Of a stretch of DNA of 64,000 nucleotides, positions 6,741 to 15,761 are shown piece after piece; position 1 is the stretch's first letter, and every line of letters begins with the position of its first letter. Position numbers and translations under genes: made by a program. The DNA comes from a virus. Under the pieces are notes generated by a model. It searched no databases and was not told the DNA's origin. It saw only the letters and a list, made by a program, of their open reading frames with translations. The stretch spans positions 1 to 64,000 of the IMG/VR virus record IMGVR_UViG_3300036771_000101, one strand, 5' to 3'.

Positions 6741-8582
6741 ATGGCCCGCAGGATCAACGATGCTCTGGATCTGACCTACAACGAGATCCAGAACGTTGTA
6801 GCCCAGAACCTGAGTGCCGACCCTGGCTCCGGTGTGGTTGATGGGCGGCTGTACTACTCCACGGCTCTCAACGCGCTGCGTCTGCGGGCAGGGGGCTCAT
6901 GGACCACGCTGGCGTCCGGGGCTGGTTACACAGACGAAGCGGCACAGGATGCTGTTGGCACGGCGTTTGCCAACGGCACCCAGTCGGGGGTCACCGTCAC
7001 TTACAACGACGGGGCCAACAGTCTCTCGATCGCCGTCACCAATGACGAGACGTTCCAGGATCAGGTTGGAGCGTTCCTGGGAACGAACACTGGTTCGACC
7101 GGGATCACGGCCACTTACGACGACACCAACAACCGGATGAATCTGGCGGTTGCCTACGCCGCTCCGGGGTTGACCCTGGGGACGAGCAACTCCGCCGGGT
7201 CGGCCAACACCGCTCTGCGGACAGACGCTACCATCGCCATTTTCGACGCCACCGTGCCGGTGAGCCAGGCGTTCGGGGATACGGCGGCGACCGGTTCCGC
7301 GGCCTTCGCTGCGCACCGGGACCACACCCACGGGATGCCCGCCAACCCGGTGAGCTACGCCTCGCCGGGGCTGACGCTGGGGACGTCCAACGCGGCTGGT
7401 TCGGCGACGACACTGATTCGTTCCGACGCCACCATCGCCGTCTTCGACGCCACGGCTCCGGTCACTCAGGCGTACAGCGACAGCGCGGCGACGGGTTCGG
7501 TGGCGGTGACAGCACGACGGGACCACAAGCATGGCATGCCCGCTCACGGTCTCACTCAGCACCAGGAACTCATCGCCACTTCCGATCTGACCGACTGGCC
7601 CCGCACGGCGGCGCTCGACCTGAACAGCCAGAAGATCACTGGTCTGGCTGACGGTTCGGCTGCCACCGACGCGGCGACCTTCGGGCAGCTGTCGGCAGCG
7701 GTGGCGGGGTTCGACTGGAAGGAGCCGGTTCACGCGGCGACGACAGCCACCGTCACTCTGGCTGGGGGTGCTCCTAACGCCATCGATGGTGTGACCCTGG
7801 TGGTGAACGACCGGGTCCTGGTCAAGAACCAGGGCACCGCCAGTGAGAATGGCGTCTACGTCGTGACCACTCTCGGGACCGGTGTGAACGGCACCTGGAA
7901 CCGGGCGACCGACATGGACGCGGCTGCTGAAGTCAACCAGGCCACGGTGCTCGTTGAGGCCGGTACGGTCAGCCAGGGCGACATCTACCAGCAGACCGCC
8001 ACCGTGACGACGTTGGGTTCGGACACCGTCACGTGGACCAAGGTCTCCGAGGGCAACACGCTTTACAGCGCCGACGGCACCACGCTGACGCTGACTGGCA
8101 CCCAGTTCTCGGTGACCAGCGCCGGGATCACCGGGACGCAACTCGCTGCCTCGGTAGCGGGCAACGGTCTGGCCGGTGGTGCGGGTTCTGCTCTCTCCGT
8201 CAACGTCGATTCCACCACCATCGAAATCAACGCCGACACGTTGCGGGTCGCAGCCTCCGCGGCGGGTAACGGGTTGACCGGTGGTGGTGGGTCGGCGCTG
8301 GCGGTCGGCGCCGGAACTGGTGTGAGCGTGGCAGCTGACTCGGTGGCGGTCGACCACGCGACGGTGCCGATGCTTTACGCTACGGCTCTGGCTGGTGGGG
8401 CCACGTCGGAGGTCATCACCCACAGTCTCGGGACGCGAGATGTGCAGGCCACGGTGTACCTGTCCAGCGGCACCTACGCCGAAGAGGATTTCTCCATCGA
8501 GCGGACGACGACGAACACGGTCACGGTCCGGAGCTCGGTGAGCATCCCCTCCTCCACCTACCGGATCGTCGTCTTCGGGTAA
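6741..8582 (+). CDS. Large fibre protein with duplicated 67-residue module
   Basis: 613 residues, ATG behind TAGGAGGACAC. Domains in order: a short N-terminal attachment segment (residues 1-55, RINDALDLTYNEIQNVV, similar in opening to the protein at 8758), Gly/Ser/Thr-rich beta repeats, two copies of a 67-residue module (139-272) each ending RDHTHGMP or RDHKHGMP, then a beta domain (about 324-430; VTLVVNDRVLVKNQGTASENGVYVV) of a type common in phage tail fibres, and a repetitive beta tail. The HxH ends may bind metal as in trimeric fibres. It is a virion adhesin; whether it sits on head or tail is open because the gene lies beside the capsid genes. Confidence 0.8.
   Translation: MARRINDALDLTYNEIQNVVAQNLSADPGSGVVDGRLYYSTALNALRLRAGGSWTTLASGAGYTDEAAQDAVGTAFANGTQSGVTVTYNDGANSLSIAVTNDETFQDQVGAFLGTNTGSTGITATYDDTNNRMNLAVAYAAPGLTLGTSNSAGSANTALRTDATIAIFDATVPVSQAFGDTAATGSAAFAAHRDHTHGMPANPVSYASPGLTLGTSNAAGSATTLIRSDATIAVFDATAPVTQAYSDSAATGSVAVTARRDHKHGMPAHGLTQHQELIATSDLTDWPRTAALDLNSQKITGLADGSAATDAATFGQLSAAVAGFDWKEPVHAATTATVTLAGGAPNAIDGVTLVVNDRVLVKNQGTASENGVYVVTTLGTGVNGTWNRATDMDAAAEVNQATVLVEAGTVSQGDIYQQTATVTTLGSDTVTWTKVSEGNTLYSADGTTLTLTGTQFSVTSAGITGTQLAASVAGNGLAGGAGSALSVNVDSTTIEINADTLRVAASAAGNGLTGGGGSALAVGAGTGVSVAADSVAVDHATVPMLYATALAGGATSEVITHSLGTRDVQATVYLSSGTYAEEDFSIERTTTNTVTVRSSVSIPSSTYRIVVFG
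7155..7556 (+). repeat. Tandem 201-bp duplication within the fibre gene
   Basis: Two adjacent 201-base units (7155-7355 and 7356-7556) encode 67-residue copies that both begin YA-PGLTLGTSN-AGSA and end RDH-HGMP. They differ at many positions, so the duplication is not recent, but the frame and length are exact. Confidence 0.8.
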
Positions 8583-8590
8583 GGAGCCCC

Positions 8591-8758
8591 ATGAACAAAA
8601 AGCAAGCACTCTCCATGCTCGCCTTCATCTCTGATCTGTACGCCATCATCCAGGAGACGAACGCCAAGGAGGCGGCAGAGGCGGCAGCGCAAGTGACTGC
8701 CAACGGCAAGGTTCCGGCTGAAAGTTCGTGGCAAGCAGAGCCTGTGACGACTGACTGA
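8591..8758 (+). CDS. Small hypothetical protein between fibre genes
   Basis: 55 residues; ATG follows AAGGAG (8581-8586) with 4 bases between. It is mostly one amphipathic helix (QALSMLAFISDLYAIIQETN, then AKEAAEAAAQV) with a polar tail. The stop overlaps the ATG of the following YadA-like gene by one base, so translation is coupled. It could be a small chaperone or a clamp for the adhesin encoded next; nothing in the sequence decides this. Confidence 0.7.
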   Translation: MNKKQALSMLAFISDLYAIIQETNAKEAAEAAAQVTANGKVPAESSWQAEPVTTD

Positions 8759-10110
8759 TGCCGCGCAGGACCAACGACGCGCTCGAAGTCATCGAGCAGG
8801 CTGCTCCGTCGAATCCTGCGTCTGGCGCGCTCCGGCTCTACGCCGGTACGGATCATCTGATCCACGCTCTCGACTCGTCGGGGATCGACACGGCGCTGAC
8901 GGTGTTCTCGACGCTCGGGTCGGGCACGAACTCGGTCCAGGTTGGCCCCAGTGCAGCGGCTTCGTCTACGCAGGCCATCGCCATTGGCGAGAATGCTCGG
9001 GCGACGACCGCCAACGAGACGATCGCCATCGGTGGCGGGACCAATACAACGGCGTCGCCTCTTGCCAACGCCCAGGGTGCCATCGCCATTGGTGCGTCCG
9101 ATGGCGCGGCCGTCAACGGAGCCAGGGCGAGTGCGGCCAATGCCATCGCTATCGGGAGTGGCGATGCGTCGACCGCCGGGGCGACCGCAAGCACTAGCAG
9201 TGTCGCGATCGGTAAAGGTGCGACCGCCACCTCTTCGACAATCGCCATCGGTCAGAATGCGACTGACGCAGGCAACAGTGGCTGCGTGGTCATCGGGGTC
9301 TCGGCAGGGGCGTCATCCACCAGTGCTATAGCCATCGGCACCTCGACAAGCGCGGCGTCGAACAGCATCGTCATCGGCGCCAGCGGAAGCTCCAGCGGCG
9401 GCAGCTCCGTCGGGATCGGGAAGTCAGTCAGTGCCACCAGTGCTCAGGCCGTCGCCATTGGGACGAACGCCAGGGCTACCACCGGTAACGAAGCTATCGC
9501 CATCGGTAGCGGCACCAACAACACGATGTCGGCGTTTGCTAACGCCCAAGGCGCAATCGCCATCGGGTCCTCGGACAGTGCGTCAGTCGCCGGAGCGAGG
9601 GCGTCCAACACTCTCACTATCGCCATCGGTTCGGGTGACGGATCCTCGGCTGGGGCGTCTGCGGGAGGGACATCGGCGATTGCCATAGGAGCGACCGCCA
9701 ACGCAGCGCAGACATACAGCCTTGCGCTTGGCTACTTTGCGTCGTCGGCGGCATCGAGTGCTATCGCCATAGGTTCGGGGAACACCACTGGGTCCACCGG
9801 TAGAGCGCCGTACGCGTCGGGGAACGGCAGCCTGGCTCTCGGTGGGAGTTTCAGTGGCACCGGGTCGAAGGCGAGCGGGACTGATGCGATTGCGATTGGC
9901 GGCTCGTTCCTGGGCGTTGGGGCTTCCGCGACGGGGACGGACTCCATTGCCGTCGGGCGTCAGGCGAGTTCCGCGTATGTGCGCTCTGTGGCTGTTGGGC
10001 AAGGAGCCATGACAACTCAGGACAATCAGATTGTGCTCGGCGTGGTCGGTGACACGGTGGTTGCCCGCACGTTCGCCACTCGTCTTTCGGCACGAACGTT
10101 CTACAGGTAG
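8758..10110 (+). CDS. YadA-head-like beta-roll adhesin I
   Basis: 450 residues. After a short N-terminal segment (PRRTNDALEVIEQAAP), residues about 60-430 are roughly 21 turns of the pattern (A/S)(I/V)AIG--A-A, for example AIAIGENARATT, SVAIGKGATAT and SLALGYFASSA. This is the left-handed beta-roll repeat of YadA heads and other trimeric autotransporter adhesins. The C-terminus (NQIVLGVVGDTVVARTF) caps the roll and recurs in the next protein. It lacks the YadA membrane anchor, as expected for a phage protein, so it should be a trimeric virion adhesin. It is the first of three consecutive genes of this type. Confidence 0.85.
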   Translation: MPRRTNDALEVIEQAAPSNPASGALRLYAGTDHLIHALDSSGIDTALTVFSTLGSGTNSVQVGPSAAASSTQAIAIGENARATTANETIAIGGGTNTTASPLANAQGAIAIGASDGAAVNGARASAANAIAIGSGDASTAGATASTSSVAIGKGATATSSTIAIGQNATDAGNSGCVVIGVSAGASSTSAIAIGTSTSAASNSIVIGASGSSSGGSSVGIGKSVSATSAQAVAIGTNARATTGNEAIAIGSGTNNTMSAFANAQGAIAIGSSDSASVAGARASNTLTIAIGSGDGSSAGASAGGTSAIAIGATANAAQTYSLALGYFASSAASSAIAIGSGNTTGSTGRAPYASGNGSLALGGSFSGTGSKASGTDAIAIGGSFLGVGASATGTDSIAVGRQASSAYVRSVAVGQGAMTTQDNQIVLGVVGDTVVARTFATRLSARTFYR

Positions 10111-10119
10111 GAGATCGGG

Positions 10120-10719
10120 ATGGCAGCTGATCCGCAGTTTGCAGCGCTTCCGGCGATCGGGGCAGTCGCTGTCTCGGCGACCATCGAAACGTCATATACC
10201 ACTCCGGCGCAGTCGGTGACGATCTTCAAGGCGACTGGTCCGAGGGTTGTGACCGATGGTGCCACGAACTCGAACTTCACGGTGACGTCGGCAACGCTGG
10301 CTTTCGGGGCGGGCGACATCGGTCGGACGATCTCTGGCGGCACGATTCCGGTTGGCACGACGATTACGGCGGTCGGTTCGGCAACGTCGGTGACGATCTC
10401 GGCCGCGGCGACGAGCACGGCGACCGGTGTGACGCTGACTCTGGGCGGCGGGCAGGGGTCGAAGATCGAGGAGATCGTCATCGAGGGAACGGGCACGACT
10501 CTGGCGGGCGTGATCGTCTACTCGCTCTACGACGGGACCACGTACCACTCCTTCGATTCGACGGTGGTGACGGCGGTTACGCCTTCGACTACGACTGCGC
10601 CGTTCCGGGCGTCGCAGCGCTACACGAACTTGATCCTGCCGCCGGGCTGGAGCTTGGTGGCGTCGTCGTGGGTGGCGAGCCAGCTGGCGAAGGTGACAGC
10701 GCTGGGCGGGAACTTCTGA
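10120..10719 (+). CDS. Minor structural protein with inserted beta domain
   Basis: 199 residues, ATG after TAGGAG. It is a paralogue of the 135-residue protein at 35827: both start MA-DPQFAA, share KIEEIVI and end with a P--TTAPFR-S--YTNL motif. This copy has about 70 extra residues (about 39-112; NFTVTSATLAFGAGDIGR to VTISAAATSTATGVTLTL), a small beta domain that I recall from other phage adhesins. Without the insert the two proteins align end to end. It lies between two YadA-like genes and overlaps the next by one base. Its role is probably an attachment or spacer protein of the fibres. Confidence 0.72.
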   Translation: MAADPQFAALPAIGAVAVSATIETSYTTPAQSVTIFKATGPRVVTDGATNSNFTVTSATLAFGAGDIGRTISGGTIPVGTTITAVGSATSVTISAAATSTATGVTLTLGGGQGSKIEEIVIEGTGTTLAGVIVYSLYDGTTYHSFDSTVVTAVTPSTTTAPFRASQRYTNLILPPGWSLVASSWVASQLAKVTALGGNF

Positions 10720-11696
10720 TGAGCAACTCGGGGCTGGTCTCTGGTTGGAAGCGGCCAGCCTTCCCGTTGGCCGACTCGACTGGGGCGATCGCTATCGGCG
10801 AGTCCGTCGATAGCGGCACCGACGCGACGGTCAACGAGATTGCGATCGGGAACAACGCCAAGGCGTCGTGGGCCAAAGCGTCTGGTGGTAGCACTGGTAC
10901 TGGGGCCAGCCCAATCGCCATAGGTTCCGGATCGGCGGGGGTGAATGGTCCCTGGGCAACTGCTGATGGGGCCATTGCCATCGGTGGCGGTCTGGGGACG
11001 AAGAACGGTCCGCGAGCAGCAACATCCAATTCGATCGCTATCGGTTCAAGCACGCCGAGCGGCGTAGGGCCCGTAGCGGGATCGCTCGGCGGAGAGTGCA
11101 TCGCCATCGGAAGGCAGGCTTCGGCGCTTGATACGGCGTCGATTGCCATTGGGTCTGCAGCGAGCGGATCCACGCACAACAACATCGTCATGGGTCAAAG
11201 CTCTTCCTCCAGCGGCGCATACGGAATTGCGATCGGAGCGAGTTCGAAAGTGACCGTCGACTCAGCAATGGCGCTGGGCCGGTCAGCGGATGCGGAGGCT
11301 CAGAGCGCCATTGCTATCGGGGCGTTTGCGACAACCTGGGGTTACCAAGGCGTCACCATTGGTGGCGGTCTCAACACGACGAACTGTCCAGTGGCGAACA
11401 GCCAGGGGAGTATCGCTATCGGTGCGGCGTCGGGAACTGCCGTCAACGGGGCGAGAGGGAATGGCAACTTCTCCATTGCCATTGGCTGTGGAGACGCCAC
11501 CGTTGCCGGAGCGTCGGCCGGTGCGGATGCGATCGCTCTAGGACGTGGGGCATCTGCTCCATATTCGCGTTCAATTGCCGTCGGTCAGGGAGCAACGGCG
11601 ACTCAGGCGAACCAGATCGTGCTGGGAATCGTTGGCGACACGGTCGTGGCGAGGACGTACATCGGCCGGTTGGCGGCGCGGGCGGACCTCAGGTGA
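10719..11696 (+). CDS. YadA-head-like beta-roll adhesin II
   Basis: 325 residues from ATG 10719, which overlaps the previous stop (TGATG); an upstream in-frame GTG at 10668 would add 17 unlikely residues. The start MSNSGLVSGWKRP-FPLADSTGAIAIGES is nearly repeated in the next protein, so it is probably the docking segment. From residue 24 the (A/S)IAIG turns run almost to the end, with the same cap as adhesin I (NQIVLGIVGDTVVART). Predicted trimeric beta roll, virion adhesin. Several turns carry a longer loop with GDA or GDG, which may lie on the binding side. Confidence 0.84.
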   Translation: MSNSGLVSGWKRPAFPLADSTGAIAIGESVDSGTDATVNEIAIGNNAKASWAKASGGSTGTGASPIAIGSGSAGVNGPWATADGAIAIGGGLGTKNGPRAATSNSIAIGSSTPSGVGPVAGSLGGECIAIGRQASALDTASIAIGSAASGSTHNNIVMGQSSSSSGAYGIAIGASSKVTVDSAMALGRSADAEAQSAIAIGAFATTWGYQGVTIGGGLNTTNCPVANSQGSIAIGAASGTAVNGARGNGNFSIAIGCGDATVAGASAGADAIALGRGASAPYSRSIAVGQGATATQANQIVLGIVGDTVVARTYIGRLAARADLR

Positions 11697-13363
11697 GCAA
11701 CAACGGCGTTCTGAGCGGGTGGAAGCGGACGACGCGACAGATTGCCGACTCGACTGGCGCGATCGGCATCGGCGAGAGCGCCGACTCTGGGTCTGACGCG
11801 ACAATCAACGAGGTTGCTATCGGGAATTGGGCGCGGGCGGCTGGTGGTAGCGAAGCCATCGCCATCGGGAGTGGGAGGAGCATCGTTTCGGCTCCGAACG
11901 CCACGGCTCAGGGCGCTATCGCGATCGGAGCCTCTGATGGCCTGACGGCAGTGGGCGCTATTGCCTCTGGTGTTCGGGCGGTGGCGATCGGATCGGGTTC
12001 GGCGACTCAGCTTGGTGCTTCGGCAGGTGGCGCTCAGGCCGTCGCCATCGGTGGATCGTGCTCGGGTAATGCCTCCAGTGTGGTTTCGATCGGGTTTAAC
12101 ACCAACGCCTCAGGGGCGAACGGAACGGCTTTGGGCACGAGTGCTTCGGCGAGTGCGACGGATACAGTTGCCTTGGGGGCCAGCGCCGCGGCTTCCGCCA
12201 TCCAGGCCATCGCCATCGGTCGCTCCGCACAAGCGGCTGCGACCTACGCCATCGCCTTTGGTTTCAACAGTTACGTTGGTAGTGGCAATGAAGCCATAGC
12301 GATCGGCGGTGGTCCTAGCGGATCTTCCGGTGCCCAGGCGAGCGCTCAGGGCGGAATCGCTATCGGAGGGTCGGACGGGTCGTCGGTCAACGGGGCGAGA
12401 GCGTCTGGCATAACTTCCCTTGCCATCGGCTCTGGGGACGCGGCGAACGCGGGAGCGTCAGCGTCAGCTGCTGACTGCATTGCCCTCGGTCGGGCGTCTC
12501 TTGCTGACGGTACGGACTGTGTCTCTATCGGGCGTGGGTCGCATGGTGGTAACAGCGGCACGCGTAACGTGGCTCTTGGTGTTAGCTCCATTGCTGGCAG
12601 TACTTCAACGGTGGCTGTTGGAGATTCCGCTAGCAGCAGCAGCAACTACGATGTGGCGGTTGGGTTCAATGCTTCAGCCCAGGGCGGGGGTTGTGTTGCT
12701 CTGGGCGGGGGTCAAAGCTCAACTGCAAGAGCCACAGCGAGCGGCACCCGCTCCATTGCGATCGGCGGGTCGGGCGGTAGCGGCATCGCCGGGTCAGTGG
12801 CCTCTGCTGCAAACGCCATTGCCATCGGCACGGGCGACGCCGCAGTGGTCGGGGCTTCAGCTACCGCTGCGGACGCCATCGCTTTGGGGCGGCATGCGAG
12901 CGCGGGGCATTCCCGAGGTGTGGCAATCGGTCAGGGAGCAGCGACCTCTGCGGCCAACCAGATCGTCCTCGGTGTCGCCAACGATCTGATTGTCGGGGCC
13001 GGGGTGAACGTGCTGGAGGAGATGGCGCCGTTCTCCGGAGCGGGAACGCTTGCTGTCGGCGCTGGCGTCGGACGCTTCCGTTTCCCGTTCCCTGCAACGA
13101 TCATCGGCGTGACGGCGGCAGTCAACACGGCTCCGGTGGGAGCAGCGATCATTCTCGACGTCGACAAAAACGGCACGACGATCTTCACGACGCAGGCCAA
13201 CCGTCCGTCGATCGCGGACGGAGCGAACGCGACGGCCTCGGAAGCCGTTCCGGATGTCACTTCTATGTCGGCTGGGGATTACCTCACGGTGGATCGCGAT
13301 CAGGTCGGTAGCACTGCGGCCGGAGCGGATCTCACCGTCTTCATTCGGTATCGGAGGACATGA
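11693..13363 (+). CDS. YadA-head-like beta-roll adhesin III with beta-sandwich tip
   Basis: 556 residues; GTG overlaps the previous stop by four bases. Residues 1-22 match the docking segment of adhesin II (GVLSGWKRTTRQIADSTGAI). Turns of (A/S)(I/V)AIG/ALG continue to about residue 440. The last 115 residues differ: ATIIGVTAAVNTAPVGAAI, then YLTVDRDQVGS and LTVFIRYRR form a beta-sandwich-like domain resembling the C-terminus of the protein at 48090. This is the only one of the three with a separate tip domain, so it may be the receptor-binding end. Confidence 0.84.
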   Translation: MSNNGVLSGWKRTTRQIADSTGAIGIGESADSGSDATINEVAIGNWARAAGGSEAIAIGSGRSIVSAPNATAQGAIAIGASDGLTAVGAIASGVRAVAIGSGSATQLGASAGGAQAVAIGGSCSGNASSVVSIGFNTNASGANGTALGTSASASATDTVALGASAAASAIQAIAIGRSAQAAATYAIAFGFNSYVGSGNEAIAIGGGPSGSSGAQASAQGGIAIGGSDGSSVNGARASGITSLAIGSGDAANAGASASAADCIALGRASLADGTDCVSIGRGSHGGNSGTRNVALGVSSIAGSTSTVAVGDSASSSSNYDVAVGFNASAQGGGCVALGGGQSSTARATASGTRSIAIGGSGGSGIAGSVASAANAIAIGTGDAAVVGASATAADAIALGRHASAGHSRGVAIGQGAATSAANQIVLGVANDLIVGAGVNVLEEMAPFSGAGTLAVGAGVGRFRFPFPATIIGVTAAVNTAPVGAAIILDVDKNGTTIFTTQANRPSIADGANATASEAVPDVTSMSAGDYLTVDRDQVGSTAAGADLTVFIRYRRT

Positions 13364-13674
13364 TGCCCTTTACGCTCTACTACAACCACGAAGACCTCAC
13401 CAGGATTGCGGCGAACGTTCGTCAAGGGATGGTGGATCATCGACTTCACGCCCAGGAGCTCTGGCGGGGTGGGCTCGACAACTGGACCAACTCTCCGCTG
13501 GCTTCAGTTGAACGTCAGCAAGGCGATCCGGGCGTGCGAGCAGTGCACGTCGACACCGGGAAGGTGGAGCATCTCCAGACCCTGCTGAAGATCATCGCTG
13601 CACGCGTGTTGGGGGCGAGCTATCTCAACGCCATCGCCGAGGATCTCCCGAACCACGCGGAGGACATCAAGTGA
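13360..13674 (+). CDS. Small protein of the YNH-DLT family (copy 1)
   Basis: 104 residues; ATGATG start overlaps the previous stop. It opens with LYYNHEDLTRIAANVRQGM, matching the next protein (MFYNHVDLTPAAANTAEQL). The rest is alpha-helical and Trp-containing (WRGGLDNWTN), and both proteins contain GASYLNAIAEDL or EAGYLQSLANDM near the end. The pair are divergent tandem duplicates. Being in the adhesin operon they may be fibre chaperones or connectors, but no family is recognised. Confidence 0.7.
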   Translation: MMPFTLYYNHEDLTRIAANVRQGMVDHRLHAQELWRGGLDNWTNSPLASVERQQGDPGVRAVHVDTGKVEHLQTLLKIIAARVLGASYLNAIAEDLPNHAEDIK

Positions 13675-14063
13675 GCAAATTCGCGATGTTCTACAACCAC
13701 GTCGACCTGACGCCAGCGGCAGCGAATACGGCGGAACAACTGTTCAGCGGGTTGTCGGCTGACGACCAAGCCATGGCGAACAGCTTCTGGGATCACGGCA
13801 TGTCGGCTTGGTCGAACGCACCCTATGCTGCCGACGACCCACTGGCAGCGCCGCACGGAGAAGGGGACGCTGACTGTCGGATCCTCGTCATCGATGATCC
13901 CACCTACACGCTGGAGGATCTGCGTGGCCTGTTCGCTCGGATGAGCAACCTCATTCCGGAGGCTGGATACCTCCAGAGCCTCGCCAACGACATGGCTGGT
14001 TGGGCCGGAGCAGTTGACCCGTGGCCTCCGAACCCAGAAGACATCAATCCTCCGGGAGCGTAA
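13671..14063 (+). CDS. Small protein of the YNH-DLT family (copy 2)
   Basis: 130 residues, GTG overlapping the previous stop by four bases. It is a paralogue of the 104-residue neighbour (shared YNH-DLT start, helical centre, YL-A-D end) with an added Pro-rich C-terminus (DPWPPNPEDINPPG). It ends immediately before the ATG of the next gene. No membrane segment or known motif; function unknown, presumably structural or assembly-related because of its operon. Confidence 0.7.
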   Translation: MSKFAMFYNHVDLTPAAANTAEQLFSGLSADDQAMANSFWDHGMSAWSNAPYAADDPLAAPHGEGDADCRILVIDDPTYTLEDLRGLFARMSNLIPEAGYLQSLANDMAGWAGAVDPWPPNPEDINPPGA

Positions 14064-14537
14064 ATGGCGCTGTATGTTGCAACGGCTGATGCCACTGCTC
14101 TGGTGGCGGCGACGGCGAAGACGTTGATAGCGGTGCAGGCGGGTGCCCAGGACAGGCTCACCATCGTGCAGTGGTGGGTGGAGTTCGACGGGGCGACAGC
14201 CACGGCTGTGCCGGTCAAAGTGGAACTTATTCGTGCCACGACGAACACGGCGGCGGGTACTCGTACTGCTCTCGGTACGACGAACAACAACCCGTATCGC
14301 GACTTCGAGGGAACGAGCGCGTTCCAGACGGCGAACTCCGGTGTTGCTTACTCAGCTGAACCGACATGGACAACGCAGGTTCCCCTTGAGCTCCATCGGG
14401 TGCCGCCCACTTCGGGGATCATGATGCAGTACCCCTTGGGGCGAGAGCCGTCGATCCCGGGAGGTTCGGCATTGCAGTTGCGAGTAACTGCCGCTGCGAT
14501 CGTCAACGCGACGTACGGCGTGGTGTGGGACGAGTGA
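14064..14537 (+). CDS. Minor structural protein, beta-rich
   Basis: 157 residues starting directly after the previous stop. The sequence reads as a beta sandwich (TLIAVQAGAQDRLTIVQWWV, VKVELIRATTNTAAGT, LQLRVTAAAIVNATYGVVW) with no helix-rich part. Similar proteins occur near fibre genes of other actinobacteriophages as far as I recall, usually without a tested role. It is likely a virion component. There is a 3-base gap to the next gene, so it is in the same operon. Confidence 0.68.
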   Translation: MALYVATADATALVAATAKTLIAVQAGAQDRLTIVQWWVEFDGATATAVPVKVELIRATTNTAAGTRTALGTTNNNPYRDFEGTSAFQTANSGVAYSAEPTWTTQVPLELHRVPPTSGIMMQYPLGREPSIPGGSALQLRVTAAAIVNATYGVVWDE

Positions 14538-14540
14538 CGG

Positions 14541-15761
14541 GTGGCGCTCCAGTATCTCTGTGGCTTCGAGATGGGCCACCTTGAAGAGGTGTTCTCGATC
14601 ACGGGGTCTCCGACGGTCCAGACAACAACCGTTCGGAGTGGCACGTACGCGTTGCAATGCAATGCTGTGGCGGCGGCTACGTGGGTGCGGTTACAGAGCC
14701 GTGCTGCTGGAGGCACGAACCGTTCCCTCATGCAGTCGGCCCGATTCTATCTTCGGGTCGGGACGCTCCCTTCGTTGGCTTGCCAGATCTGTGCTGTCGG
14801 GACGGCATCTGGCGGAGCGCTGAACCTCCTACTCAACACGACCGGTACCCTGGCGGTGCGAGCGGGAACAACGACCAGGGCCACTTCGACCAGCACGTTG
14901 TCGGCAGATGGTTTGTGGCATCTCATCGAGTTCGACAACGGCTGGAGCGGCACAACCGTCGGAACGCGGGTGTTCGTAGACGGCGTTCAGTGGGCTTCGG
15001 ACGCTACCGACACATCGGTGACAACGACGACGACGGCTGATTTCGGGGTGATGACCGTAACGACAGCCAATCTCTACTTCGATGACATTGCCATCGGAGA
15101 CGATCCGATCACGACAGCGCTTGGAGCCAAGTACAGCCTCGCCATGTTGAAGCCAACGGCTGACAGTGCGAGGAGTGCTGGTTGGTTCCGGTGCGACGGC
15201 ACGACCACCACTGGTCTTTTCAATGAGGTCAACATCGTGCCGCCTGCCGGGAACACTTCTGTCGTGTTGGGCACCGGGAAGCACGTCAAGAATGCCGCTA
15301 GCTCCACGACTGATAACTATGACGCTACTTGTGCTGCGTACAACACGGTGGTTGGTGTGTATGACGAATGTTTGGCTGTTCAGGCGGTCACCAACTCTTC
15401 TCAGGAGGTCACCACCCAATCACCCAAGGCTGGAGCGATCGTCATTGCTTCGAATCCAACCGGTCAGACCGAGAGCTCCTTCGATTACGGTATCCCTAAC
15501 GGCACGGCTGGTTCGACCACAGCCGCGGCCATGGGTACCTTTCCCACTGGGTGGGGAACGAATGCCGGTCCGGTGACTGCTTGGCCTTCAGTTGATATCA
15601 CCACTGGGCCAGTGGTTCGAGTCGGGAAGCGGCAAGCAACGACCAGGGTGGTGGACGCCGACTACATGGGTGTCTACTTGATGTACGTACCGAACGTTCG
15701 GAAGCCACGACCGCCGTCTGTCGTGACGCGGGTGGCTGGAATCCGGGCTGGGAGCTACTGA
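14541..15761 (+). CDS. Minor tail or fibre protein with LamG/ConA-like domain
   Basis: 406 residues, GTG start. The first half has the concanavalin/LamG-like pattern: GFEMGHLEE, ALQCNAV, SARFYLRVGTLPS, then LWHLIEFDNGWSGTTVGTRVFVDGVQW and LYFDDIAIGDDP. Such jelly-roll domains bind carbohydrate or form fibre shafts. The second half is a further beta region ending in a basic tail (RKPRPPSVVTRVAGIRAGSY). Annotated as an adhesin component by fold pattern and context; substrate unknown. Its stop overlaps the next ATG by one base. Confidence 0.7.
   Translation: MALQYLCGFEMGHLEEVFSITGSPTVQTTTVRSGTYALQCNAVAAATWVRLQSRAAGGTNRSLMQSARFYLRVGTLPSLACQICAVGTASGGALNLLLNTTGTLAVRAGTTTRATSTSTLSADGLWHLIEFDNGWSGTTVGTRVFVDGVQWASDATDTSVTTTTTADFGVMTVTTANLYFDDIAIGDDPITTALGAKYSLAMLKPTADSARSAGWFRCDGTTTTGLFNEVNIVPPAGNTSVVLGTGKHVKNAASSTTDNYDATCAAYNTVVGVYDECLAVQAVTNSSQEVTTQSPKAGAIVIASNPTGQTESSFDYGIPNGTAGSTTAAAMGTFPTGWGTNAGPVTAWPSVDITTGPVVRVGKRQATTRVVDADYMGVYLMYVPNVRKPRPPSVVTRVAGIRAGSY

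Noticed and set aside
6897-8609. 570-residue leftward frame opposite the first fibre gene
   Set aside because: Antisense shadow of a GC-rich coding gene; no SD and no domain pattern.
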